Source: Nitrobacter sp051535235
GTDB taxonomy: Bacteria; Pseudomonadota; Alphaproteobacteria; Rhizobiales; Xanthobacteraceae
Direction of reading: 5' to 3'
Assembly (NCBI RefSeq): GCF_051535235.1
Contig: NZ_JBPPLZ010000002.1
Location: 186,001 to 250,000, forward strand
DNA length: 64,000 nucleotides
A model generated the notes under the pieces. It saw nothing but the letters and a program-made list of their open reading frames with translations. It searched no databases and had not been told where the DNA came from. Shown one piece after another: positions 33,097 to 42,623 of the stretch. A program made the translations under genes and the position numbers. The first letter of the stretch is position 1; each line of letters starts with the position of its first letter.

Positions 33097-34461
33097 ATGA
33101 CCGCTCCGGACGCCACCGCCGCCCCTCCGAAAGCATCCGAGGCCGCGCCGCGCGCCTCATGGCGCGAGAGCATTGTGGTCTATCTGCAACCGCGCGTTCT
33201 CATCGTGATGCTGCTCGGCTTCTCGTCCGGCCTGCCGCTGGCGCTGTCAGGTTCGACGCTGCAGATCTGGATGAAGGAATCCGGCATAGACCTGCGCGCC
33301 ATCGGACTGTTCGTTCTGGTCGGTACGCCCTACACGCTGAAGTTCCTGTGGGCTCCGCTGGTCGATGCCCTGCACATTCCGCTTCTGACCCGGCGGTTCG
33401 GCCGCCGCCGCGGCTGGCTTGTGTTCTCGCAACTGCTCCTGATCGCGGCGATCCTGCTCCTGGGATCGACCGATCCGATGCAGGCGCCGTGGCTGGTCGC
33501 GCTCGGCGCATTGCTCGTGGCGGCGACATCGGCGACGCAGGACATCGTGGTCGATGCCTTCCGCGTCGAGAGTCTGCCGGAAAGCGAGCAGGCCGCCGGC
33601 ATGGCGGGCTATGTCGCCGCCTATCGCATCGGCATGCTGGTCTCGACCGCCGGCGCTCTCTTTCTCGTCAGCGCGTTCGAAGGGACAGGTCTGGTCCGCG
33701 CCTCGGCGTGGACGTGGGGCTATGTCAGCATGGCGGCGATGGTCCTGATCGGAACCGTCACCGCGCTGGCGGCCACCGAGCCCGAGCAATCCGTGCAGGC
33801 CGAAGCCTCCACCGCGGCGCAAACCGCGTTGACGCGCGTCATGCAGGCCGCGGTCGGCGCATTTTCGGAATTCCTGAGCCGCAGGGATGCGATCGCCGCA
33901 CTCGCCTTTATCGTGCTGTTCAAGTTCACCGACGCGTTCTCCGGCAGCATGACCGCGCCGTTCGTCATCGATCTCGGCTTCACCCGCAACGACTACGCCG
34001 CCATCGTCAAGGGCGTCGGTCTTGCCGCGACGCTGATCGGCGGTTTCGCCGGGGGCTTCGTGGCGCGGCGCTATTCGCTGGCGGCGAGCCTGTGGATCGG
34101 CGGCGTTTTGCAGGCGGTCGCCAACCTGTCGTTCTCCTGGCTGGCGCTGGTCGGCGTCAATCAATGGGCGCTGGCGTTCGCGATCACGGCTGAGAATTTC
34201 ACCAGCGCCATCGGCACGGTGATCTTCGTCGCCTATCTCTCGGCGCTGTGCCGCAATCCGCTGCATACCGCAACCCAATATGCGCTGCTCACGGCGTTGG
34301 CCGCGGTCGGCCGGACTTATCTTTCCGCAAGCGCCGGTTTCGTCGCCGAGGCGACCGGATGGCCGCTGTTCTTCGCGATCTGCGTCGCCGCGGCGGTGCC
34401 GAGCCTGATCCTGCTTGGCTGGCTGCAGCGGCGCGGGCATTTTGCCGGATTGCAGATGTGA
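33097..34461 (+). CDS. ampG: AmpG-family muropeptide / MFS permease
   Basis: A 454-residue major facilitator protein with 12-14 membrane helices. The N-terminal GFSSGLPLALSGSTLQIWM, then GTPYTLKFLWAPLVD, then RRRGWLVFSQLLLI and SATQDIVVDAFRVE are hallmarks of AmpG. AmpG imports GlcNAc-anhydroMurNAc peptides for cell-wall recycling and influences beta-lactamase induction. It follows rmuC by about 40 bp in the same direction. A wider AmpG-like transporter with another substrate cannot be excluded, so the symbol is by family. Confidence 0.85.
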   Translation: MTAPDATAAPPKASEAAPRASWRESIVVYLQPRVLIVMLLGFSSGLPLALSGSTLQIWMKESGIDLRAIGLFVLVGTPYTLKFLWAPLVDALHIPLLTRRFGRRRGWLVFSQLLLIAAILLLGSTDPMQAPWLVALGALLVAATSATQDIVVDAFRVESLPESEQAAGMAGYVAAYRIGMLVSTAGALFLVSAFEGTGLVRASAWTWGYVSMAAMVLIGTVTALAATEPEQSVQAEASTAAQTALTRVMQAAVGAFSEFLSRRDAIAALAFIVLFKFTDAFSGSMTAPFVIDLGFTRNDYAAIVKGVGLAATLIGGFAGGFVARRYSLAASLWIGGVLQAVANLSFSWLALVGVNQWALAFAITAENFTSAIGTVIFVAYLSALCRNPLHTATQYALLTALAAVGRTYLSASAGFVAEATGWPLFFAICVAAAVPSLILLGWLQRRGHFAGLQM

Positions 34462-34480
34462 GTGGCGGCGGGGCATAGGA

Positions 34481-34577
34481 ATATCCAGCTTTGATGAGAT
34501 CAAAGCCGGCTCCAGGTTTTTGTTTTGACGCGTTTTCCTGACGCGAACCGGTGCCCACTTCGTTCGAAACGCTATTT
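34481..34577. repeat. Dispersed intergenic repeat, family B (copy 1)
   Basis: It contains TTTTTGTTTTGACGCGTTTT, then CTGACGCGAACCGGTGCCC and CACTTCGTTCGAAACGCTAT. Related copies stand at 40333-40420 and, with an insertion, at 59056-59122. The stop codon of the EamA gene (reverse strand, 34572-34574) lies inside the CGCTAT end of the repeat. Confidence 0.8.
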
Positions 34578-35438
34578 CCAGATCATGTCCTTCGCCGCGA
34601 TCAAACCGCCGCCCGCGATCAGCACCGCCGCCCCGGCGAGCGCCGCTGTCGGTTTGGCAAAACCTGCCATTATCAGGAACGTGGTCGACAGCAGCGGCGT
34701 CGCATAGGCGGCCGCGCCAAGCACGCGAATGTCGCCGCGCTTCATCCCGATGTCCCAGACATAGAAGGCGAGGCCGACCGGGCCGACGCCGAGCGCGGCG
34801 ATCGCGAGCCATTGCGCGCCGCTGTCCGGCCACACCGTCGGCTCCGTCAGCACATGCGCGATCGCGGCCAGCGCGGCCGTCGCCAGGCAGAAGCCCGCGA
34901 CCGCGTCGGTCGGAACCGAGGCCAACCGGCGCGACAGCACCGAATACGCTGCCCAGACAAACGCCGCGATGAACGCGGCCGCAAGGCCCCAGATCTGGGT
35001 TCGCTCGAATGCGACCAAAGTGTTGCCGGCGACGAGCAGCACCGTCCCGGCGAGCCCGAGAAGCGCGCCGATCAGATGATGCGGCGCCAGCCGCTCGCCC
35101 GGCAGCAACGACGAAAACAGCACGATCAATAGCGGCCAGAGATAATTCAAAAGGCCGGCTTCCGCGGGCGGCGCCAGGCGCAGCGCAATGAAATACAGCG
35201 CGTGATAGCCGAACAGTCCGCCGACCCCGACGAGCCACGCGACCGGCGGCTGTCGCAATGCGCGGACGCCTTGGCGCCGAAACAGCCAACTCGCACAGCC
35301 GGAAAGGCCGCCGATGGCGAACGTCATCGCCGCCAGTTGAAACGCAGGAATCCGCCCGGTCGCGACCGCCATGACCGCGAGCAGCGACCACATCAGGATG
35401 GCGGTGAGGCCGACGAGCGTGGCGGTGCGGGAGGTCAT
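34572..35438 (-). CDS. EamA/DMT-family transporter
   Basis: A 288-residue protein with ten predicted membrane helices in two EamA repeats. The first repeat includes ALYFIALRLAPPAEAGLLNYLWPLLIVLFS (quoted in part) and GLAGTVLLVAG, and the second GLAFYVWDIGMKRGDIRVLGAAAY. Drug/metabolite exporters of this type move amino acids, purines or other small metabolites; the substrate is unknown. The terminal residues AKDMIWK and the stop run into a dispersed repeat, so the last codons may have been supplied by it. Confidence 0.88.
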   Translation of the reverse strand: MTSRTATLVGLTAILMWSLLAVMAVATGRIPAFQLAAMTFAIGGLSGCASWLFRRQGVRALRQPPVAWLVGVGGLFGYHALYFIALRLAPPAEAGLLNYLWPLLIVLFSSLLPGERLAPHHLIGALLGLAGTVLLVAGNTLVAFERTQIWGLAAAFIAAFVWAAYSVLSRRLASVPTDAVAGFCLATAALAAIAHVLTEPTVWPDSGAQWLAIAALGVGPVGLAFYVWDIGMKRGDIRVLGAAAYATPLLSTTFLIMAGFAKPTAALAGAAVLIAGGGLIAAKDMIWK

Positions 35439-35445
35439 GGACTCT

Positions 35446-35606
35446 TCCTTCTCCCCTTGCGGGAGAAGGTGGCGCGAACGAAGTCCGCGTCGGATGAGGG
35501 GCCGTCTGTCACGCTGACGCTGTCCCTCTCACCCGGCCGCGCTGACGCGCGTCCACCCTAAGAGCGAGTTTCGCTCGTCTCGGCTCCCGCAAGGGGAGAG
35601 AGGGAA
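35446..35606. repeat. Large inverted intergenic repeat between EamA and phaB genes
   Basis: CTCCCCTTGCGGGAG near the left end is matched by CTCCCGCAAGGGGAG near the right end. The interior carries GTGGCGCGAACGAAGTCCGC and GATGAGGGGCC. This is a common rhizobial intergenic element, and transcripts would fold into a long hairpin. It fills the gap between an EamA start and the phaB stop. Confidence 0.75.
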
Positions 35607-35642
35607 AAGAAACAGCGTGTCCACACTATGCGCTATTCTTCT

Positions 35643-36368
35643 TCACGCCAGATATTGCCCGCCATTGATGCTCAATGTCGATCCGGTGATGAAACCGGCG
35701 TCGTCGGCGGCGAGGAACACAACCGCGCGTGCGATCTCCTCTGGCTCGCCGAGGCGGCTCGCGGGGATTTGCGGCAGGATGCTTTTCTCGACGACCTCTT
35801 TCGGCACCGCCTGCACCATCTCGGTGTTGATGTAGCCCGGGCAGATCGCGTTCACGGTGATTCCGGTCTTGGCATTTTCCAGCGCCAGGGCCTTGGTGAA
35901 GCCGATGTCGCCGGCCTTCGCCGCCGAATAGTTCACCTGTCCGAACTGGCCTTTCTGGCCGTTGATCGAGGAGATGTTGATGATGCGGCCGAACTTGCGC
36001 GCGCGCATGCCCTCGATCACCGGGCGCGTCATGTTGAACAGCGAACCGAGATTGGTGTTGATGACGGCGCTCCATTGCTCAAGCGTCATCTTGTGGAAGG
36101 CGCCGTCCTTGGTGATGCCGGCATTGTTGACGAGCACCTCGACGGGACCGAGTTCCGCCTCGACCTTCCTGACGCCCTCAGTGCAGGCCTCGAAGGAGGC
36201 GACGTCCCACTTGTAGACGGGGATGCCGGTCTCGGTCTTGAATTTTTCCGCCGCGGCATCGTTGCCCGCATAACTCGCACCGACCGTATATCCCGCCGCT
36301 TTCAGCGCCTTGCTGATCGCGCCGCCGATGCCCCGCGTTCCTCCCGTCACCAGTGCCACTCGTGCCAT
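35643..36368 (-). CDS. phaB: Acetoacetyl-CoA reductase
   Basis: 241 residues from the ATG at 36366-36368, preceded by AGGACGACGCA; an in-frame ATG 12 codons upstream is less likely. It is a short-chain dehydrogenase: ALVTGGTRGIGGAISKAL is the NADPH site, NNAGIT the second motif, and the Ser/Tyr/Lys triad lies in IINISSINGQKG and VNYSAAKAGDIGFTKALA. It reduces acetoacetyl-CoA to R-3-hydroxybutyryl-CoA for polyhydroxybutyrate. The end GGQYLA is typical. It lies downstream of phaA, with a terminator-like hairpin between. Confidence 0.95.
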   Translation of the reverse strand: MARVALVTGGTRGIGGAISKALKAAGYTVGASYAGNDAAAEKFKTETGIPVYKWDVASFEACTEGVRKVEAELGPVEVLVNNAGITKDGAFHKMTLEQWSAVINTNLGSLFNMTRPVIEGMRARKFGRIINISSINGQKGQFGQVNYSAAKAGDIGFTKALALENAKTGITVNAICPGYINTEMVQAVPKEVVEKSILPQIPASRLGEPEEIARAVVFLAADDAGFITGSTLSINGGQYLA

Positions 36369-36429
36369 TGCGTCGTCCTCCCTGAGAGAAACCGGAATCG
36401 TCACCGCCGTTGGAAAAGATATTGCAGAT

Positions 36430-36458
36430 AAAAAATGCCCGGCTCGTGACCGGGCATT
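36430..36458 (-). terminator. Intrinsic terminator between phaA and phaB
   Basis: A 9-bp perfect stem pairs AATGCCCGG (36434-36442) with CCGGGCATT (36450-36458) across a 7-base loop. Read on the reverse strand, in the direction of phaA to phaB, it is followed by a run of T residues, the mark of a Rho-independent terminator. It would uncouple phaB from phaA transcription, at least in part. Confidence 0.75.
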
Positions 36459-36513
36459 CCGCTGTCAAAATGAACTGCGGTGACTCGATGTCATCTGAAG
36501 CGTCCGCCGCCTC

Positions 36514-37692
<1,179 letters not shown>

Positions 37693-37990
37693 GGACATCT
37701 CCTGGAGCTTGAGCGACTGGCTGGTTGAATATTTGACGATGGTTGCCGCGCCGGCAACCCGTGGCACACGTTTACCCTGTTGACCTCACGAGAGTGTGTC
37801 AATTGCACCAAAGACCGGAAACCGCACCCAGGCATATTCCTGAGCAGTCTCTATGCGTTGGAATTAACTGGTCCTTCATAAAACGGTAGCCGAAGGCCGC
37901 TGAAAGTGCTTACTTTGCTGCAATGCGCTTGTTAACCCCATCGTGGACGCCGGCGGGGTTTCTTGTCCTCTGTATGGACGTGTGGGACCT

Positions 37991-38587
37991 ATGGCGAAAT
38001 CAGAGACACCGACGACCATCAAGAAATATGCAAACCGGAGGCTCTATAATACCGGAACCAGCACCTACGTGACGCTCGAAGATCTCGCGGCGATGGTCAA
38101 GCAGGGCGAAGACTTCCTTGTCTTCGATGCCAAGACCGGCGACGACATCACCCGCTCGGTGCTGGCGCAGATCATTTTCGAGCAGGAAAACAAGGCCGGA
38201 CAGAACCTGCTCCCGACCACGTTTCTGCGGCAACTGATCCGCTTCTATGGCGACAGCATGCAGATGGTGGTGCCGAAATATCTCGAACGATCGATCGACA
38301 TGCTCACCCAGGAGCAGGAGAAGTTTCGCAAGCAGATGACAAGCACCTTCAGCGGCACCCCTTTCGCGCCGCTCGAGGAGCATGTCCGCCGCAACATGGA
38401 ATTATTCGAGCGCACCTTTGCGATGTTCAAGCCGTTCGTGCCGCCGCGCGGTGGCGGCGCCGCTCCCGAGCCGGAGAAAACGCCCGAGGCACCGGGCGAC
38501 GGCGACAATATCGATGATCTTCGCCGTCAGATGAAAGAGATGCAGGAACGCCTCGAACGGATGTCGAAAGAGCCGAAGAAGGAGTAG
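37991..38587 (+). CDS. phaR: Polyhydroxyalkanoate synthesis repressor
   Basis: 198 residues from the ATG at 37991. TIKKYANRRLYNTGTSTYVTLEDLA (quoted across two motifs) is the N-terminal DNA-binding PHB/PHA accumulation regulator domain. The next domain contains RSVLAQIIFEQE and LLPTTFLRQLIRFYG. The C-terminus is Pro-rich, then a short coiled coil (RRQMKEMQERLERM). PhaR represses phasin and pha genes, and is released when it binds nascent polymer. It is divergent from phaA, the usual arrangement in this order. Confidence 0.95.
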   Translation: MAKSETPTTIKKYANRRLYNTGTSTYVTLEDLAAMVKQGEDFLVFDAKTGDDITRSVLAQIIFEQENKAGQNLLPTTFLRQLIRFYGDSMQMVVPKYLERSIDMLTQEQEKFRKQMTSTFSGTPFAPLEEHVRRNMELFERTFAMFKPFVPPRGGGAAPEPEKTPEAPGDGDNIDDLRRQMKEMQERLERMSKEPKKE

Positions 38588-38641
38588 GCCTCGCGGCGCT
38601 TTCGCCCGTTTCGCGCCTGGTTTCATCGGTGCGAGAGTTTT

Positions 38642-38664
38642 TCCCGACGGGCTCGGGATTTCTT
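38642..38664. terminator. Possible weak terminator between convergent phaR and ugpB-like genes
   Basis: A 6-bp stem, TCCCGA with TCGGGA, spans a 5-base loop and is followed by TTTCTT. It lies about 55 bp after phaR and about 80 bp from the convergent binding-protein stop. The short stem makes this tentative. Confidence 0.4.
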
Positions 38665-38743
38665 GACGTATCGTCTTTGTCTTTGCGCGAATCTGTCCTC
38701 GGTCAGTCCCGAAAACGTCCTTTGCTCGAAAACTAGTCCCTGC

Positions 38744-40069
38744 TCACGGATTGGTGCGCTCGAACTGGCGCAGCAGTTCGTTGCCGCGCTGCACCGCCTC
38801 ATCCATGGCGGCCTGCGCGGTTTTCTTGCCGCTGAAGGCCTGTTCGAGTTCGTCTTCGATGACAGCGCGGATCAAAACGAATGAGCCGAGCCGCAATCCT
38901 CTCGAATTCTCGGTCGGCGGCTTCAGCGTCATCTGTTCGATCGCGATCGCGGATCCCGGATTGCGATCGTAAAAGCCCTGCGCGCGGGTGAGATCGAACG
39001 CCGCGCGGGTGATCGGCAGGTAGCCGGTGTTCTGATGCCAGGCCGCCTGAACCTCAGGCTTTGACAGGTAGGCGAAGAATTTCGCGACGCCCTTGTATTC
39101 CTCGCGCGGGCGGTCGCGCAGCACCCACAGCGTGGCGCCGCCGATGATGGTATTCTGCGGCGCGCCTTTGACATCCGGCCAATAAGGCAGCATGCCGTAA
39201 CCGACCGCGAATTTGCTGTTGGCGATGATATCGGCGCGCGTCGCCGAGGAGCCCATGAAGATGCCGCATTCGCCATGCTGGAAACGAGGCTCGGCGGTTG
39301 TCCCCCGGCCGCTGTAGTCGAAGATCTTCGTCTTCTGCCATTCGGCGAGCTGAGCGACGTGACGGACCATCAGCGGATTATTGAAAACGAGAACGGCGTC
39401 GAGCCCGTCGAAGCCGTTGCTGCGCGTTGCGATGGGCAGATTGTGCAGGGCGAGGAAGCTCTCGACATTGACCCATGACGGCCACGACGTGGTGAAGCCG
39501 CAAGGGACGCCGGCCGCGCGCAGTTTTTTCGCGGCCTCGCCGAGCTCCAGCCACGTCTTCGGCGGCTTCTCGGGATCAAGGCCGGCGGTGCGGAACAGAT
39601 CCTTGTTGTAATAGAGGATAGGCGTCGAGACATTGAACGGGAACGACAGCAGGTTGCCGCCGACATCGGCGTAGTATCCAGTGATGGCCGGAAGATAGTC
39701 CGCCGGGGAAAACGCCTCTTTCTCGTCGTGCATCAGTTCGAAGACCGGATAGGTCGCGCCCTGGGCCGCCATCATGGTGGCGGTGGCGATTTCGTTGACC
39801 TGAACGATCGCCGGTTGGCTCCGTGACCGGAACGCGAAGATCGCGGCGTTCACCGTCTCGGTGTAGTTGCCCTTGTAGGTGGGCACGATCCGGTATTCGG
39901 ATTGCGATTCATTGAATTTGGTTGCGAGCCGCCCGAGTTGCTGGCCAAGCGCGCCGGACATCGCATGCCACCACGCGATCTCGGTGACGGCGTGTGCCGG
40001 AGCCGGCATCGCGGCCGTGAATTGCAGCGCACAGAACAGCAGCGCCAGTTTCCATGCTGGTGTCCGCAT
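38744..40069 (-). CDS. UgpB-like extracellular solute-binding protein (orphan)
   Basis: 441 residues from the ATG at 40067-40069, with a signal peptide (LALLFCALQFTAAMPAPAHA). It is a family 1 binding protein close to sn-glycerol-3-phosphate-binding UgpB: ITEIAWWHAMSGALGQQLGRL-like start (EIAWWHAMSG), then ATYPVFELM, then NLLSFPFNVSTPILYYNKD, then SKPEVQAAWHQNTGYLPIT. UgpB works with UgpA, UgpE and UgpC to import glycerol-3-phosphate or glycerophosphodiesters, but none of these lies next to it. It may feed a transporter encoded elsewhere. An upstream in-frame ATG at 40159 has no signal character and was not used. Confidence 0.85.
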   Translation of the reverse strand: MRTPAWKLALLFCALQFTAAMPAPAHAVTEIAWWHAMSGALGQQLGRLATKFNESQSEYRIVPTYKGNYTETVNAAIFAFRSRSQPAIVQVNEIATATMMAAQGATYPVFELMHDEKEAFSPADYLPAITGYYADVGGNLLSFPFNVSTPILYYNKDLFRTAGLDPEKPPKTWLELGEAAKKLRAAGVPCGFTTSWPSWVNVESFLALHNLPIATRSNGFDGLDAVLVFNNPLMVRHVAQLAEWQKTKIFDYSGRGTTAEPRFQHGECGIFMGSSATRADIIANSKFAVGYGMLPYWPDVKGAPQNTIIGGATLWVLRDRPREEYKGVAKFFAYLSKPEVQAAWHQNTGYLPITRAAFDLTRAQGFYDRNPGSAIAIEQMTLKPPTENSRGLRLGSFVLIRAVIEDELEQAFSGKKTAQAAMDEAVQRGNELLRQFERTNP

Positions 40070-40526
40070 CGTGTCTATCCTCCGCCCTGCGCGGCAGGGC
40101 GGACGGCGCCGCTGCCATGACATCCTGATTAAGACCAACTTGCGAACGCTGCAATTCATGACCGCGTGTCACATGACCCGCATCGAGGCTCCATCGCGTT
40201 GAACCTTTTTCCCGCCCGGATGACTCCATCATAGGGAGCGAGTGCCGGTGCCCCGTCGCGCCGCCACGTCCTGGATTTGCCTTGGGCTTGCTCGCATCGA
40301 CAGACTGAAGCGTCCGGGCCCAGGAGCCTTTTCGCTTATGATAGAAGCGGGCTCCATGATTTTGTTTTGATTCGCTTTCTTCACGCGAACCGGTATCCAC
40401 TTCGCTTGAAAACGCTATAAATCCTTGTCCGGCAGTTCTTTCAAGCCGCTGTCGCCGGAGCTATGAAGGCATGGCGCGGATTGCAGACTGCAAGCCGCAT
40501 CGCACGGATCCGCAAGGTAGGATAAT
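40070..40526. other. Intergenic region between ugpB-like gene and the phosphorelay operon
   Basis: About 455 bp between divergent genes. It contains dispersed repeat family B (40333-40420). No convincing gene is present; promoter positions cannot be fixed by eye. Confidence 0.45.
40333..40420. repeat. Dispersed intergenic repeat, family B (copy 2)
   Basis: It shares GGGCTCCATGATTTTGTTTTG, a CACGCGAACCGGTATCCAC core and CTTCGCTTGAAAACGCTATA with the copies at 34481 and 59056. It lies 110-190 bp upstream of the histidine kinase gene. Confidence 0.8.
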
Positions 40527-42623
40527 TTGGTCCCAGCCGAATCCCAAAACGGCACAGGTGCTGAGGCGCCGGAGCACGAAGGCTTCGCGGCGGAGGGCCG
40601 TTCGGGCATCGTGGGCCTGGTTCGCGCGATACCAATCCGTTGGCGCATTCTCTCGATCGCGGCGTTGAATTCGGCGGTGGTGCTGGTGCTGGCGCTTTTG
40701 ATTTGGAGCGGCGCCAAGACCCTGGGATCGGCGTGGGACGACGTACGTCAGGTCCGGAATTCCGACAAGATCCTCGCGGTTCTCGAGAGCGAGACAGGCC
40801 GGCTGCAAAATCTGATCCATCGCTACATCAACCAGCCCAGTCCCGATTTGTTTGCGGAAATCCTGCTGTTGCGCGAGGCCGTGCTCGGGACCTTGAGCAC
40901 GCGCGCCTCGACCGACCCGATGTTGTCGGGCTCGGTCGACGAACTGGAGCGATCCACCGAACATTTCCTCAGCGGGTTCGGCGAGCTGCGCGCATTGCAG
41001 ACGAACATCACCAAGACCTATGAGGACCAGATCCTGGCGCCAGCCAAGGACATGGCGGGACTCTATTCGATCATCGAGGGTGCGACCGGCCACCGCGAGG
41101 CCGCGATCTGGCCGACGCTCAAGAAGTCCCGCGAGACATTCACCGCAATGCTGGTGACCGCGAATGCCTACTATCTGGCGCCGGCATCGACCAGCGCGGA
41201 CGAGGTCCGTCGGAATACCGATGCGATCGAGCGTACCATTCCGGCGATGATCGAGTTTTCGGACAACGATCTGCAGCGCGAGGCTCTGAAGAAACTCAAG
41301 AGCCGGACGGCGGCGCTGCACGACGGCATCGGAAACCTGTCCGAATTGCTGACCAAGCGGACGGACCTGCTGCGCAACTCCATCGATGCCAGCCAGGCGC
41401 AGACCATCGCTGCGATCGACGGTCTGTCGGTCAAGATGCGCGAGCGCGAGCAGGGCGCGCAGATGACCTTCGACAACACGCTTGCGGATATTTCCCGCAA
41501 GATGCTGTCGATCGCCGCCGTCTTCCTTGCGATCATCATTGTCGCCGGCGTCGTCATCGCGCTCAGCATCCGACTGCCTTTGCGGCAGATCATGTCGTCG
41601 ATGCGCGCGATCATGTCCGGTGATTACAACCGCAAGGTCGTGGGCACCGACGCGCGGGACGAGATCGGCGCCATGGCGCGCGCCGTCGAGGTATTCCGCA
41701 AGAACGCCATCGCCAAGCGCGATGCCGAGGACGAATTGCGGGCATCGAAGGAACGGGCCGAGAGCGCCCTGCTGGAACTGAATGCGGCGCAGCGGAACCT
41801 AATCGACGCGGAGCGGCTCGCCGCGCTTGGCGGGCTGGTCGCAGGCGTCGCTCACGAGGTGAACAACCCGATCGGAATCAGCCTGACGGTGGCGTCAAGT
41901 TTCGCGCGGCGCGCCGACATGTTTGATGCCCAACTGCAGTCGGCAGCCCCGTTGAAGCGGTCACAACTCGAGGAATTCGTGCGGACCTGCCGCGATGCCG
42001 CTCAGCAACTGGTGGCGAACCTGCACCGCGCGGGGGAACTGATCCAGTCCTTCAAGCAGGTCGCTGTGGACCGGTCCCACGCCGAGCGTCGTCAATTCAA
42101 TTTGAGCGAATCCACCGACCAGATCGTCGCGAGCCTGCGCCCGGTGCTCAAGCGGTCTCCGATCAGTATCGTGGTCGACGTTCCGGAAGGCCTGATGATC
42201 GATGGCTTTCCCGGCTCATACGGGCAGATCTTGACCAATCTCTTTCTCAACGCCGTCAATCATGCGTTTCCGGACGGACGGTCCGGCGCGATTTCCATCA
42301 CGGCGAAAGCGCGCGCCAATGATGACATCGAGATCATTTTTGCCGACAATGGCGTCGGCATGACGCCGGACGTCCAGCGGCAGGCGTTCGACCCCTTCTT
42401 CACCACGCGTCGCAACGAGGGTGGCACCGGTCTTGGACTGCATATCGTCTATAATCTCGTCACCCAGCAGCTCGGCGGTCGAATGACGGTGAAGTCACGG
42501 CCGGGACAGGGTACGACTTTTCACATTATCATGCCGAGAGCCGCCGTGGGCGGTGGTGCGGACACGGATGAAACAGACAGCGAGACCAAGCAATGGCCGA
42601 CCAGGATGACGTCCTCCACCTGA
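40527..42623 (+). CDS. Membrane sensor histidine kinase with periplasmic helical sensor and HAMP domain
   Basis: 698 residues from a TTG start at 40527 with TAGGA just upstream. Two membrane helices (about 41-61 and 325-347) frame a roughly 260-residue periplasmic helical domain. HAMP follows (IMSSMRAIMSGDYNRKV), then a coiled coil and the phospho-acceptor box with His in VAHEVNNPIGIS (near 442). The ATPase N, G1 and G2 boxes are NLFLNAVNHAF, FADNGVGM and GTGLGLHI. The dimerisation segment resembles TorS-like and quorum-type kinases. It overlaps the next kinase gene by 31 bases, so both are translated together. The signal is unknown. Confidence 0.88.
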   Translation: MVPAESQNGTGAEAPEHEGFAAEGRSGIVGLVRAIPIRWRILSIAALNSAVVLVLALLIWSGAKTLGSAWDDVRQVRNSDKILAVLESETGRLQNLIHRYINQPSPDLFAEILLLREAVLGTLSTRASTDPMLSGSVDELERSTEHFLSGFGELRALQTNITKTYEDQILAPAKDMAGLYSIIEGATGHREAAIWPTLKKSRETFTAMLVTANAYYLAPASTSADEVRRNTDAIERTIPAMIEFSDNDLQREALKKLKSRTAALHDGIGNLSELLTKRTDLLRNSIDASQAQTIAAIDGLSVKMREREQGAQMTFDNTLADISRKMLSIAAVFLAIIIVAGVVIALSIRLPLRQIMSSMRAIMSGDYNRKVVGTDARDEIGAMARAVEVFRKNAIAKRDAEDELRASKERAESALLELNAAQRNLIDAERLAALGGLVAGVAHEVNNPIGISLTVASSFARRADMFDAQLQSAAPLKRSQLEEFVRTCRDAAQQLVANLHRAGELIQSFKQVAVDRSHAERRQFNLSESTDQIVASLRPVLKRSPISIVVDVPEGLMIDGFPGSYGQILTNLFLNAVNHAFPDGRSGAISITAKARANDDIEIIFADNGVGMTPDVQRQAFDPFFTTRRNEGGTGLGLHIVYNLVTQQLGGRMTVKSRPGQGTTFHIIMPRAAVGGGADTDETDSETKQWPTRMTSST

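Noticed and set aside
33247..35391. Long reverse-strand frame of 714 codons over the ampG-like and EamA genes
   Set aside because: It spans two genes with clear membrane proteins, and its own translation is low complexity.
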